Below, piece by piece: positions 43,401-52,996 of a DNA stretch of 64,000 nt. The position numbers and the translations under genes are program-made. The stretch comes from Pontibacter virosus (GTDB lineage: Bacteria; Bacteroidota; Bacteroidia; Cytophagales; Hymenobacteraceae), in the NCBI RefSeq assembly GCF_003096355.1, contig NZ_QEKI01000012.1, positions 62,001 through 126,000 on the forward strand, written 5' to 3'. A model generated the notes under the pieces. The model made no database searches, was not told the DNA's origin, and worked only from the letters and a program-made list of their open reading frames with translations. How positions within the stretch are numbered: position 1 is the stretch's first letter; each line of letters opens with the position of its first letter.

Positions 43401-44114
43401 ATGACCAAACTCAGTGTAAATATAAACAAAATAGCCACACTGCGGAACGCCCGCGGCGGCGACAGACCCAACGTAGTGCAGGCCGCCAAAGACTGCGAGC
43501 GATTCGGCGCCGAAGGTATAACCGTGCACCCACGCCCCGACGAGCGCCACATCCGCTACCGCGACGTGTACGACCTGAAGGAAGTCGTGACCACCGAGTT
43601 TAACATCGAAGGCAACCCAACACCCGATTTTCTGAAACTGGTGAAAGACGTTCGTCCTGCCCAGGCCACTTTGGTGCCCGATGCGCCCGACGCCATTACC
43701 TCCAATGCCGGCTGGGACACGCTGCAGCACAAAGACTTCCTGACGGATGTGATCGCTGAGCTGAAAGAGCTAGGTATACGCACCTCCATTTTTGTAGATC
43801 CGGATGTGCGTATGATCGAGGGAGCGTCGTTTGTAGGCACCGATCGGGTCGAACTTTATACTGAAGCCTATGCCAAAGGATACCCGACCAATCCTGATGA
43901 AGCCATACGGTCTTACCTGGTGGCCGCTCAAAAGGCGAAGGAACTTGGCATCGGGCTAAACGCCGGTCACGACCTGGACCTCGACAACCTGAAGTACCTG
44001 AAAGACACCCTGCCTGGTTTGCTGGAAGTGAGCATCGGGCACGCGCTGATTTGTGATGCGCTATACCTTGGTCTGGAAAATACGATCCAGCTATACCTGC
44101 GCCAACTCAAATAA
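43401..44114 (+). CDS. pdxJ: Pyridoxine 5-phosphate synthase
   Basis: 237 residues. Condenses 3-amino-1-hydroxyacetone 1-phosphate with deoxyxylulose 5-phosphate to give pyridoxine 5-phosphate (DXP-dependent vitamin B6 route). Motifs: [68 protein letters not shown] and [12 protein letters not shown]. It is the first gene of a rightward set; the selenouridine synthase starts 1 nt after its stop. Confidence 0.95.
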   Translation: MTKLSVNINKIATLRNARGGDRPNVVQAAKDCERFGAEGITVHPRPDERHIRYRDVYDLKEVVTTEFNIEGNPTPDFLKLVKDVRPAQATLVPDAPDAITSNAGWDTLQHKDFLTDVIAELKELGIRTSIFVDPDVRMIEGASFVGTDRVELYTEAYAKGYPTNPDEAIRSYLVAAQKAKELGIGLNAGHDLDLDNLKYLKDTLPGLLEVSIGHALICDALYLGLENTIQLYLRQLK

Positions 44115-44115
44115 A

Positions 44116-45147
44116 GTGATCAACACCATCACCATAGAGGAGTTTCTGTCGAAAGCGAAGCAGTTGCCTGTGCTGGATGCCCGTGCACCCAAAGAGTACG
44201 CGATCGGCCGTATACCGCAGGCCCTGAGCTTTCCTATTTTCTCAGACGAAGAGCGGGCTACAGTAGGCACAGCCTACAAACAGCAGGGGCATGATTCGGC
44301 CGTGCTGATCGGGCTCGACTTGTTTGGCTCCAAGATGTCAGGGTTTGTGCGGGAAGCGGAAAAGCTGGCCCCATCCAAAGAGTTACTCGTACATTGCTGG
44401 CGCGGTGGTATGCGCAGCGGAGCCATGGCCTGGCTGCTCGATTTCTCGGGCTTTCAGGTATACCTGTTGCAGGGCGGCTACAAGGCTTACCGGCAGTACA
44501 TGCACAAGCAGTTTGAGCGGGAACGCCCATTGCTTGTACTTAGCGGCAACACCGGAAGCGGCAAAACCGACCTGCTCCCATACCTGCAACAGCGCGGTCA
44601 GCAAGTCATTGACCTCGAAGGACTGGCCAGTCACAAAGGCTCTTCTTTCGGGAGCATTGGCATGGCGGCGCAACCCAGCACGGAGCACTTTGAGAACGTA
44701 CTGGGTATGGCCATGCTCGAGCTGGATGACCAGAAACCGCTGTGGCTGGAAGACGAAAGCATCGGCATTGGGAAGGTACAGATGCCCAAGTCGCTGTTTA
44801 ATAAAATGCAGGAAGCCCCGGCCATTGTGCTCGAGGTTCCGAAGACGTTGCGTATACAGAAGCTGGCTGAGGAGTACTGCCGCACCGACCCGGCTTTGCT
44901 GGAGGCGGCTATTCTTAGGATAAAGAAACGGCTGGGCGGATTGGCCACAAAAGAGGCCATCGAGGCCATCTCGGCTGGTGACATGGAAAAGATGGTGGAT
45001 ATCGCTCTCTCCTACTACGACAAAGCCTATACCTACGACTTGGCCAAAAAGCAAAACGTGCTTCGTCTGCCTCTGGAAACCTTGAATCCGGAAGAGAACG
45101 CCCGGCGCCTGGTTGAATTCGCCAGGCTGCACCAGCTGATTAAATAA
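44116..45147 (+). CDS. mnmH: tRNA 2-selenouridine synthase MnmH (SelU)
   Basis: 343 residues from a GTG start (MINTITIEEFLSKAKQLPVL). N-terminal rhodanese domain with LLVHCWRGGMRSG (Cys94, equivalent to E. coli Cys97) and C-terminal P-loop domain with LSGNTGSGKTDLL (142-154). It replaces sulfur by selenium in wobble 2-thiouridine of tRNA, using selenophosphate through a geranylated intermediate. The upstream ATG at 44053 would overlap pdxJ and lacks conserved sequence, so GTG 44116 is preferred; translation is coupled to pdxJ. The downstream selD provides the selenium donor. Confidence 0.93.
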   Translation: MINTITIEEFLSKAKQLPVLDARAPKEYAIGRIPQALSFPIFSDEERATVGTAYKQQGHDSAVLIGLDLFGSKMSGFVREAEKLAPSKELLVHCWRGGMRSGAMAWLLDFSGFQVYLLQGGYKAYRQYMHKQFERERPLLVLSGNTGSGKTDLLPYLQQRGQQVIDLEGLASHKGSSFGSIGMAAQPSTEHFENVLGMAMLELDDQKPLWLEDESIGIGKVQMPKSLFNKMQEAPAIVLEVPKTLRIQKLAEEYCRTDPALLEAAILRIKKRLGGLATKEAIEAISAGDMEKMVDIALSYYDKAYTYDLAKKQNVLRLPLETLNPEENARRLVEFARLHQLIK

Positions 45148-45245
45148 GTGCCTGCACAAACAGCAATCGAGGTAAAGGTCACAAAGAAGCCAGTTGAAAT
45201 AACCTGGCAGCAATATCTTACAGGCATACAACCGCTATACCTGCA

Positions 45246-46322
45246 ATGAACAATAACTCACTTACCATGGAAGAAACCAACACCCAGGACATAAAACTCA
45301 CCCAGTACAGCCACGGCGCAGGCTGCGGCTGCAAGATATCCCCCAAAGTGCTCGACAAGATCCTGCACACCGACATCCACTATCCGGAAAATGACAAGCT
45401 GCTCGTGGGCAACAGCTCCCGCGACGATGCTGCCGTGTACGACATCGGCAACGGCCGCGCCGTGATCAGCACCACCGACTTCTTCATGCCGATCGTGGAT
45501 GATGCTTATGACTTTGGCCGCATCGCCTCAGCCAACGCCATTTCGGATGTATACGCCATGGGCGGCACGCCTACCATGGCTATTGCCGTGCTGGGCTGGC
45601 CGATCGACAAACTGGCGCCCGAAGTGGCCAAGCGTGTGATCGAAGGCAGCCGCAGCATTTGCCACGAGGCAGGTATACCGCTAGCAGGCGGCCACAGTAT
45701 CGACAGCCCGGAGCCGATCTTTGGCCTGGCCGTAACCGGCATGCTCGACATCCTACACCTAAAACGAAACGACACTGCCACCGCCGGCTGTGAGTTATAC
45801 CTGACCAAACCGCTTGGCGTAGGTATTCTGACCACTGCTCAAAAGAAAGCCATTCTGAGGCCCGAGCACGTGCACCTGGCCCCGCAGCAGATGATGCAGC
45901 TGAATAAGATCGGTGCAGACCTTGGCCAGTTGCCACAGGTAAAAGCCATGACCGATGTGACAGGCTTTGGCCTGTTGGGCCACCTCTCCGAGATGTGCGA
46001 AGGCAGCAACCTTTCGGCAGAAGTATATTTTCATAAAGTGCCGCTTATACCCGAGGCGCTGGATTACCTGGCCCAAAAAGCCATACCTGGCGGCACCCAC
46101 CGCAACTTCGACAGCTACGGCCACAAAATAGCTGAGCTCACGCCAGACCAAAAGCACCTGCTCTGCGACCCACAGACCAGTGGTGGTCTGCTGGTAGCCG
46201 TCGACCCAAGTGGACGCGAAGAAGTGCTGCAGTTGTTTGAGAAGTACGGCCTGCAACTGGAACCTTTGGGTGTGCTGAAAGAGCGTGGCAGCGAAGAGCA
46301 TCTGATTCGGGTGGTATCATAA
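45246..46322 (+). CDS. selD: Selenophosphate synthetase (selenide, water dikinase)
   Basis: 358 residues. Makes selenophosphate from selenide and ATP. The catalytic loop [15 protein letters not shown] carries Cys27 and Lys30, equivalent to E. coli Cys17 and Lys20, so this is the cysteine form and needs no selenocysteine. Further motifs: [49 protein letters not shown] and [17 protein letters not shown] [17 protein letters not shown]. Alternative start ATG 45267 would lose seven nonconserved residues. It is 98 bp after mnmH. No selA, selB or selC was found in the window. Confidence 0.95.
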   Translation: MNNNSLTMEETNTQDIKLTQYSHGAGCGCKISPKVLDKILHTDIHYPENDKLLVGNSSRDDAAVYDIGNGRAVISTTDFFMPIVDDAYDFGRIASANAISDVYAMGGTPTMAIAVLGWPIDKLAPEVAKRVIEGSRSICHEAGIPLAGGHSIDSPEPIFGLAVTGMLDILHLKRNDTATAGCELYLTKPLGVGILTTAQKKAILRPEHVHLAPQQMMQLNKIGADLGQLPQVKAMTDVTGFGLLGHLSEMCEGSNLSAEVYFHKVPLIPEALDYLAQKAIPGGTHRNFDSYGHKIAELTPDQKHLLCDPQTSGGLLVAVDPSGREEVLQLFEKYGLQLEPLGVLKERGSEEHLIRVVS

Positions 46323-46379
46323 TCCATTCTCCTCTTCCACCGTAAGCTAAAAACTAATATTGACTGTTAACTGAAAAAC

Positions 46380-47150
46380 ATGAAGCTACACTATAAGGAA
46401 ATGGGCCACGGGCAGCCGCTGCTGATCTTGCACGGGCTATTTGGCACATTAGACAACTGGGCAACCCTGGCCAAACGACTGGCTGAACACTACAATGTAT
46501 TTATGGTGGACTTACGCAACCACGGCCGTTCTCCACACAGCGAGCAGCACGATTACGATGCCATGGCCGATGATGTGCTGCGCCTGGTAGACGAGTTGCA
46601 AATCCCAACACCAGCCATTATGGGACACTCTATGGGTGGCAAAGTAGCGATGAACTATGCGCTCAAATATCCTACCCGCCTCACAAAGCTGATCGTGGTG
46701 GACATCGCCCCCAAAGCTTACCCACCGCATCACGATGAGATTATTGATGCGCTGCAGTCGGTAGATATTAGCACCGTGACCAGCCGAGGTGAAGTGGACA
46801 AGCAACTGGCCAAAACGATATCGCAGGAGGAGGTACGCCTATTCCTGATGAAAAACTTGTACCGCAAAGAGGACAACACCTTTGGCTGGCGCATGAACCT
46901 GGACGCGATCGAAAAAAACTACGAGAAGATAGCGGCGCCTATCACCTCCGATACGCCTTTCAAGAAAAACACACTCTTTATCAAAGGCGGCCGCTCGCGC
47001 TACATCCTGCCCGAAGATGTGTATGGCAGCATTGAGCGCTTGTTCACACTTGTAGAAGTAGAAACCATACCTGAAGCAGGACACTGGGTACACGCCGAAG
47101 CCCCGGACAAGGTCTACGACCTGGTGACAAGGTTCCTGGATACACCATGA
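46380..47150 (+). CDS. Alpha/beta hydrolase (YbfF-like esterase)
   Basis: 256 residues. HGLFGTLDNW (oxyanion loop), VDLRNHGRSPHS and nucleophile elbow IMGHSMGGKVAM (Ser84) match the YbfF acyl-esterase group; the closing His is in IPEAGHWVHAEAP. No signal peptide, so cytoplasmic. Distinct from the hydrolase at 40316. The stop overlaps the following methyltransferase start by 4 bp, implying translational coupling. Substrate not known. Confidence 0.9.
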   Translation: MKLHYKEMGHGQPLLILHGLFGTLDNWATLAKRLAEHYNVFMVDLRNHGRSPHSEQHDYDAMADDVLRLVDELQIPTPAIMGHSMGGKVAMNYALKYPTRLTKLIVVDIAPKAYPPHHDEIIDALQSVDISTVTSRGEVDKQLAKTISQEEVRLFLMKNLYRKEDNTFGWRMNLDAIEKNYEKIAAPITSDTPFKKNTLFIKGGRSRYILPEDVYGSIERLFTLVEVETIPEAGHWVHAEAPDKVYDLVTRFLDTP

Positions 47151-47863
47151 AGAAGACCGGCACGCTATACCTGATTCCGACCATACTGGCAGACAACACA
47201 GCTGACCAGGTAATTTCGCCGCAGGTGAGGGACACGGTGAGTCGGCTGACTTATTTCATTGTGGAGAACTTGCGCACCGCCCGCCGCTTTGTCAAAAGCA
47301 TTTGCCCGGAGCTGGTGATCGAGCAGCTTAACTTTGTGCAGGTTGATAAGGATGCCACACCAGCCCAGGTGCAAGCCTCTCTGAAACCACTGCTGGAGCA
47401 AGGTATAGACGCAGGTATTATATCAGAGGCAGGCTGCCCAGGTATAGCTGACCCCGGGGCCGAGGTGGCCAGGTATGCGCATCAGAAAGGTATACGGGTA
47501 GTGCCTTTTGCCGGACCATCGGCTATTCTGCTCAGCCTGATGGCCAGTGGCTTCAACGGGCAGCGCTTTGCCTTCCACGGCTATCTGCCGATCGAGAAGG
47601 GACCACGACTGCAGGCATTGCGTAATTTGGAAAAAGAGATGCTGCAGCGGGACCAGACGCAGATCTTCATGGAAACGCCCTACCGCAACAACAAGCTGCT
47701 CGAGGACTTGGTGCAGACGCTCAGCGGCAGCACCCGCCTCTGCATTGCAGCCAACATCACCTCGCCTGAGCATGAGTTCATCCAAACCAAAACCATAGCT
47801 GAGTGGAAGGGCAAGCTACCGGATATTCACAAGCAGCCGGCGGTATTTCTGATCTATAAGTAA
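47147..47863 (+). CDS. SAM-dependent methyltransferase, tetrapyrrole-methylase fold
   Basis: 238 residues of the family that includes RsmI (16S rRNA ribose methylation) and cobalamin precursors. N-terminus GTLYLIPTILADNTADQVIS, central SAM-binding IISEAGCPGIADPGAEVARY, then VVPFAGPSAILLSLMASGFN and GQRFAFHGYLPIEKGP. Shorter than canonical RsmI (about 280 residues), with the GGTP motif replaced by EAGCPG, so it is an RsmI-like relative rather than a certain RsmI. Coupled to the preceding hydrolase. Confidence 0.85.
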   Translation: MKKTGTLYLIPTILADNTADQVISPQVRDTVSRLTYFIVENLRTARRFVKSICPELVIEQLNFVQVDKDATPAQVQASLKPLLEQGIDAGIISEAGCPGIADPGAEVARYAHQKGIRVVPFAGPSAILLSLMASGFNGQRFAFHGYLPIEKGPRLQALRNLEKEMLQRDQTQIFMETPYRNNKLLEDLVQTLSGSTRLCIAANITSPEHEFIQTKTIAEWKGKLPDIHKQPAVFLIYK

Positions 47864-47924
47864 GGGATGTTCCAATACTCCGCCCACGCTTTAAGGCAGA
47901 AATAGCACGGCATGCAGCTGTTGT

Positions 47925-48953
47925 CTACCACCCCACAGGCTGCACATCAGTAGCGCCGGGCAGTTCGCGGCAGTCATCTGGATGTATAAAGATACCGACC
48001 GGGTACGGGATGTCGTTGGCCCTAATATCAACCTCCTGCATTACCACGCCTGATACATCAAAAAAGCCCAGCACCTGCTCTTCTGGTGTGCTTGTACTGC
48101 GCATGTTCCCTTTAATCTCTGAGGGCGGCGGATCAAACACGGTGCCGGTACTCTCTTTCTGCTGCCCCATGATCCGGTAAAACTCAAAAGCATCGGGGGT
48201 GATGGCATGCTGGTATACCTTCATTTTATACCTGGTCTGCAAATATTTCTCAAATGGGATAAAAAGCACTTCTCTATTGATCACCTGCTTGCCGTTGGTT
48301 AGGCGGTCGTCCGACACGGTAAAGGTTTCTTCTTTTTCCTGAATCCAGCAGCGAGCGCAGCAGTTTTTAGGGGCAGGGTCCCCCATATCGTTCAGGTAGT
48401 CCCAAGGCTGGGTAAGCACTTCATACTGCCGGGCAAAGGACCAGCGGTAATAATTCCGTACCTGAGCCGGATCCTGAAAATCCACCAGCACCTGGTAGCC
48501 CATGTGCTTTCGCTTTTCTTTATCGCCCTGCAAAGCAAATGTCTTTTCGTTGATCGCGAAGTGCACCTGCCCGATTGGCACAGGCTCCCTGAGCGTGATC
48601 GGCTCCGACCGGTATGACTTATCGGCCACATTTACCTGCAAGGTATAGGTATGGCCGGGCCTACCATAGGTGTTCTCAGCATCTACCGGATAGTAATAAC
48701 CCGCCTGATCGTGGCTGAAGTAAAACTGCTCGCCTTCCTCACTCGTGATAATTACGGAAGCCCTTTCCTCAAACTTGTTGTATGGGTAGGTATAAGGCTG
48801 CGCATAAGAAAGCCGCACATAGTTTATGCCAGCCATGTTGGTAAAGCTGCCCTCCACCACCATGTGCTCCTGCTGGTCGTTGTTTTTAAAGTCGATCGGG
48901 TCGATACACCCCATCAACAGGATAAGCACTATGGATAAGAATTTCCTAAACAT
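47925..48953 (-). CDS. DUF4249 lipoprotein
   Basis: 342 residues. Lipoprotein signal FRKFLSIVLILLMGC (Cys16). Residues about 25-330 fit the DUF4249 pattern: MVVEGSFTNMAGINYVRLSY, ITSEEGEQFYFSHDQAGYYY and a cysteine group CCARCWIQEKEETF. In Bacteroidota DUF4249 lipoproteins occur downstream of a TonB-dependent receptor, as here (12 bp after it), and probably act as its surface partner, comparable to SusD with SusC. Ligand unknown. The CC..C cluster could bind metal or form a disulfide. Confidence 0.85.
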   Translation of the reverse strand: MFRKFLSIVLILLMGCIDPIDFKNNDQQEHMVVEGSFTNMAGINYVRLSYAQPYTYPYNKFEERASVIITSEEGEQFYFSHDQAGYYYPVDAENTYGRPGHTYTLQVNVADKSYRSEPITLREPVPIGQVHFAINEKTFALQGDKEKRKHMGYQVLVDFQDPAQVRNYYRWSFARQYEVLTQPWDYLNDMGDPAPKNCCARCWIQEKEETFTVSDDRLTNGKQVINREVLFIPFEKYLQTRYKMKVYQHAITPDAFEFYRIMGQQKESTGTVFDPPPSEIKGNMRSTSTPEEQVLGFFDVSGVVMQEVDIRANDIPYPVGIFIHPDDCRELPGATDVQPVGW

Positions 48954-48964
48954 GTAGTCTTTGG

Positions 48965-51322
48965 TTAAAAACGGGCATTCAGGTTAATAGAAGGTATAGG
49001 CACCCCGATGATGGCCAGTTTGTAAGCGCCCGGCGGTCGGCCGTAATAATGTCTGAAAAAAGTAGAGTAGGCGTTCTTGCGCCCATACAGGTTATAGACC
49101 GAAAAGCTGGCAGTGTATGCAACCCGCTTTCGTTTCTCAAACTCATAATTGAGCGAAGCGTCCAGGCGGTGATAGTCCGGCATGCGGGCCTGGTTGCGGC
49201 CGACGTAATTTGCAAATATGTGTCCGTGGTAGCGGTACCAAGAGTCGGAGGCGGTAATCGGCCGGCCTGTGGTGTAATTGAAGTTTCCGGAGACAGTCCA
49301 TTTCGGATGCAGCTGCCGATTCAGGAATACGTTCAGATTAAGGGGCTTGTCATAGTTAGACGGGTACCAGTTGCCGCTGTTGATGGTCTCTTCAGGAGTT
49401 TCGCCGTCGATTTGCCGCATAGATCGGGAGTAGGTCAGGCTGAGCCAACCGGTAGTGCGACCGGTGTTCTTTTTAAGCAGCCACTCCGACCCATACGCCA
49501 TGCCTTTGCCAATCAGCAGCTCGGCCTCCAGCGCCGGGTTGAGCAGTAGCACAGCCCCATCCTTATAGTCCACCTGGTTCTGCAGCCATTTGTAGTATAC
49601 CTCCCAACTGAATTCATAGGCATTGTCGGGCTTCACGTAAAAGTACCCGACAGCAACCTGGTCTGCTATCTGCGGCTGTATGTGTGTGTTGGCCAGTTTC
49701 CAGACATCCACCGGTGTGATGGCCGCTGTATTGGTCACTAATTGTAAATATTGCCGCGTACGGCTATAGCTGGCTTTCAGGGAGCGGGTGTCATTGAGCA
49801 AAAACCGGACAGAAGCTCTTGGCTCCAATCCCTGATAGGTATGTACTTTGCTGCCTTCGCCATAGTGTGTGGTGTCAGTAATGGAGGTTTCGCTGCGTGG
49901 CCTTCCTTCTGCAAAAACATACACATCCGTTGGGCCGCGCTTTACAAAATAGGTATGGCGCAAACCCAGCGAAACCGTCCAACGCGGGTTTAGGGTAACC
50001 TCATCATTTAAATAGGCATGGTACTCCGTGCCTTTGTCAATTTGCAGCTCACGCGGGTTGAGGCTGGAAGTACCGTAGGGCTCGAGTTTGCCAGGCTCGA
50101 TGGTATAGTAGGAGGCGCCCCCTCCAAAGTCAATGGCATGACGCTCCAGCCCGAAGTAACCCAGGTCCGCTTTAATCTGCGTGAAGTCTATACCTGAGCT
50201 CATATTAAACTCATCGCCTGTCGCTATACCTTCTATTTGGTTGGTGTACGTGCTTTTGGCCACTGTCACTGTACTACTCAGGCTGTTGCCATACACATGG
50301 GTCCACTTTATGTTGCCGAGTGTGTTCGACCACTGGTAAGTCGTATCAAAAGGAAATTTAAAGCCGTCGTTGCTGTGGTAAGAAGAGAAAGAAACTGTGT
50401 TATTCTCGTTGAGTTTGTAGTTGGCCTTCAGGTTGAGGTCGTAAAAGTGGCCGGAGCTGTTTCGGATATTGTCGCTGTTGAACATACGGAGCAGGTAAGT
50501 CGGGTAGGCCGCCCGGCCAGCTGCCAGTATCGTCAGTTTAGGGCTTACGGGGCCATCGACACTAAACTTGGCGGAGATAGGCGATATACCTGCCTGGTAC
50601 TGCGGGCGCTCTTCGTTGCCGTCGCGCAGTTGCACATCCAAGATAGACGAAATACGGCTGCCATACCTGGCCGATATGCCACTGCGGTGTAAGGTATAGC
50701 TCTTGAGCACATCGGGATTGTATACCGAGAAAAAACCGAACAGGTGCGCTGAGTTGAACACGGGCACATCGTCGAGCAGCACCAGGTTCTGGTCTGCACT
50801 GCCCCCGCGCACATAAAAGCCCGCCGTGCCCTCGCCGGCACTCACCACACCCGGCAAGCTAGACACCGATCGGATCACATCCACCTCGCCTAGCAAGGCA
50901 GGCATTTTAGTGAGTAGCTTCACGTCCATGTAGGTGCTGCCCATTTGGGTAGACTGCACATCCATCGACGATTTGGCTACTATCTCTACCTGCCTCAAAT
51001 TGGTAGCTTTAGATTTCATTTGCAGGCGCACACTCGTGTCCCGAAAAAGGTTAACCTGCTGCTCCACACGCTCCATACCTAAGTATTGACTCTCCAGGGT
51101 GTATTCGCCTGGCGGCAAACTGACGCTAAATCGCCCCCGCTCATCGGTGCTGATCGTTTTGTTGCCCGGGTTTATCAGAACATAGGCGCCTGCCATCGGC
51201 TCACCTGACTGGCTACTTATTGTTCCGCTAAGCTCATAGTGCCTTTCCTGCCCTATTGCGGGCTCAGCATAAAAAAAGGAAAACAACAGAAGCAGCGTTA
51301 GCAAAGAAGCGAACCTGTGCAT
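48965..51322 (-). CDS. TonB-dependent receptor with carboxypeptidase-like N-domain
   Basis: 785 residues. Signal peptide ASLLTLLLLFSFFYAEPAIG, an N-terminal carboxypeptidase-regulatory-like domain (ISSQSGEPMAGAYVLINPGN, DERGRFSVSLPPGEYTLES), a plug domain (ATNLRQVEIVAKSSMDVQS, PGVVSAGEGTAGFYVRGGSA, LVLLDDVPVFNSAHLFGFFS) and a C-terminal 22-strand barrel ending in VPIPSINLNARF. It imports a ligand with TonB energy. The DUF4249 lipoprotein gene follows immediately. Distinct from SusC: shorter, no SusD partner. Confidence 0.92.
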   Translation of the reverse strand: MHRFASLLTLLLLFSFFYAEPAIGQERHYELSGTISSQSGEPMAGAYVLINPGNKTISTDERGRFSVSLPPGEYTLESQYLGMERVEQQVNLFRDTSVRLQMKSKATNLRQVEIVAKSSMDVQSTQMGSTYMDVKLLTKMPALLGEVDVIRSVSSLPGVVSAGEGTAGFYVRGGSADQNLVLLDDVPVFNSAHLFGFFSVYNPDVLKSYTLHRSGISARYGSRISSILDVQLRDGNEERPQYQAGISPISAKFSVDGPVSPKLTILAAGRAAYPTYLLRMFNSDNIRNSSGHFYDLNLKANYKLNENNTVSFSSYHSNDGFKFPFDTTYQWSNTLGNIKWTHVYGNSLSSTVTVAKSTYTNQIEGIATGDEFNMSSGIDFTQIKADLGYFGLERHAIDFGGGASYYTIEPGKLEPYGTSSLNPRELQIDKGTEYHAYLNDEVTLNPRWTVSLGLRHTYFVKRGPTDVYVFAEGRPRSETSITDTTHYGEGSKVHTYQGLEPRASVRFLLNDTRSLKASYSRTRQYLQLVTNTAAITPVDVWKLANTHIQPQIADQVAVGYFYVKPDNAYEFSWEVYYKWLQNQVDYKDGAVLLLNPALEAELLIGKGMAYGSEWLLKKNTGRTTGWLSLTYSRSMRQIDGETPEETINSGNWYPSNYDKPLNLNVFLNRQLHPKWTVSGNFNYTTGRPITASDSWYRYHGHIFANYVGRNQARMPDYHRLDASLNYEFEKRKRVAYTASFSVYNLYGRKNAYSTFFRHYYGRPPGAYKLAIIGVPIPSINLNARF

Positions 51323-51410
51323 GAGAGTCGGTTGAAGTGAAAAGCGGTGAATAGCAATTTACAAATTCCAACATAAAATTATGTGTAAACATGAATTAAA
51401 ATAAAAACAG

Positions 51411-51440
51411 AAAAGGCCCCCGGAAACCGAAGGCCTTTTT
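51411..51440 (-). terminator. Probable intrinsic terminator of susCD
   Basis: AAAAGGCC/GGCCTTTT outer stem plus a small CCGG-type inner pairing, after the SusD stop; T-rich on the minus strand. Confidence 0.75.
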
Positions 51441-51509
51441 CAAATGAAGAAGACTACTACCTAGTTAATTAAACTTCTTCAATATTATCATTTTGTCTAA
51501 ATCAGGTTA

Positions 51510-52985
51510 CTAACGCGCATCCCAGAAAATACGGGTTGTCGCTTCGTCTCCACCAATGGCAGATGCAGCAGCGTTTACAGCGTCAGGGTTCAGCGTACGC
51601 TCAGTTGGCGGATAAGGGTAACGCACCGGCACTGTGTTGTAAGCTGGTCTGTACTGCGCGTCCGGAGCCTGTAGCTGTGGATAGTCCAGTCTACGGAACT
51701 CTGTCCAGGCATGGAACGGACGCTCATAAAGCGCGATCCACTTCTGTACACCAAGTGCCTCACGCTGCAATTCAGTCAGCGAGTTAGCTGGGCCAGGCAC
51801 TGACATAGCGGCCAGGTAAGCTGCTACGCGTGGCTGAGCCAGATAAGCAGTAGCCTGCCCCTCTGCCACACCCCACTGCGCCATCGACGCTGTGATCGCT
51901 TTTCTGTAGTGATCGCCAGGAGCTGCTGTAATAAAGCCACGGGCGGCAGCCTCAGCCAGGTAGAACTCGATCTCTTCGTAGCCAAGCAAAATGGCTGGGA
52001 AATCAGGTGCCGTGATCGTAGGATTTACTTTCGAGAAGTTAGCATACGTGTTGTTGTTACCATAGATACCACCAACATAAGCACCATTGTGCAGTGTGAA
52101 ATAAGCAGCACGACGTGGGTCATTCAACTCGTTCATTCTGTCAACCAGCGTAGCGGCAGGCACAAAGTCGTTACGACCACTCTGTACCAGGTTTGACCAC
52201 ACAGGGTTTACGTTTGGCGTAGTAGCTGTATATCTGAATACGGCCTGGTCGGCAGCTGACTTGAATACGCCTGGAGCGGCTTCGCTGGCAGCGGTTCTGG
52301 CACGCTCTGGATTCACATCCGCTACGGTCATACCGAGTTTCAGCTTCAACGAGTTAGCGAAAGTAAGCCAACGGGCTATGTTACCACCATAGATCAGGTC
52401 AGAAGACCCAAAGCTACCGGCACCTGCGGCACCTTCGGCGTTCATGGTAGCAATAGCGGCATCCAGTCTTGCAAACAGGTCTGCGTAGATTGCTGCATCA
52501 TCGTCGTAGGTTGGGTAGATGATGTCGCGGTTCAGGGCCTCAGAGTAAGGAATATCCCCAAACGTGTTAACCAGTACAGACCAGGTATACACTTCCATCA
52601 CCTCGATCACAGCTAGCTGATTTGCCTTTGTTGTAGCGTTCAGCGCCTGATCATCATTGATAATGATAGAGGCTTCTCTGAAGTCCATCAGCACATCGCG
52701 GTACAGCGTGAACCAGAAGTTCTGTGGAATGTTACGGCTTACCAGGTCGTACCGGCTTTCTTCTGGATACGTGGTATTCGCCCAGTGCTGTGAAATCAGC
52801 CTGAAGATGCCGGAGTTTACGTTAGGTGTTACCATTTGGTCCACCAGGTTACGCTGCGCATTAGCAAAAAGCATAGGGGCAGGTACCGAAACTGGGTTTT
52901 TGGGGTCTATCAGGTCGTCATCCCAATCCTTCGTACAACCGACGAAGGATATCGCGATCATCAAGAGTGCAAATATCTTTTTCAT
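51510..52985 (-). CDS. SusD/RagB-type surface lipoprotein
   Basis: 491 residues. Lipoprotein signal KKIFALLMIAISFVGC (Cys17). The sequence follows the SusD-like pattern with RISQHWANTTYPEESRYDLV-like N-terminal helices, the TPR-like core (VIEVMEVYTWSVLVNTFGDI) and the C-terminal YERPFHAWTEFRRLDYPQL. It caps the SusC channel and binds the nutrient. The last gene of the SusC-SusD pair, 11 bp from SusC. The substrate is unknown: no glycoside hydrolases, sulfatases or peptidases flank it. Confidence 0.92.
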   Translation of the reverse strand: MKKIFALLMIAISFVGCTKDWDDDLIDPKNPVSVPAPMLFANAQRNLVDQMVTPNVNSGIFRLISQHWANTTYPEESRYDLVSRNIPQNFWFTLYRDVLMDFREASIIINDDQALNATTKANQLAVIEVMEVYTWSVLVNTFGDIPYSEALNRDIIYPTYDDDAAIYADLFARLDAAIATMNAEGAAGAGSFGSSDLIYGGNIARWLTFANSLKLKLGMTVADVNPERARTAASEAAPGVFKSAADQAVFRYTATTPNVNPVWSNLVQSGRNDFVPAATLVDRMNELNDPRRAAYFTLHNGAYVGGIYGNNNTYANFSKVNPTITAPDFPAILLGYEEIEFYLAEAAARGFITAAPGDHYRKAITASMAQWGVAEGQATAYLAQPRVAAYLAAMSVPGPANSLTELQREALGVQKWIALYERPFHAWTEFRRLDYPQLQAPDAQYRPAYNTVPVRYPYPPTERTLNPDAVNAAASAIGGDEATTRIFWDAR

Positions 52986-52996
52986 ATTATTCTTAA

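Noticed and set aside
44383..45231. A 282-codon minus-strand open frame opposite mnmH
   Set aside because: The sense strand encodes an intact rhodanese/P-loop protein; the antisense frame has no motifs.
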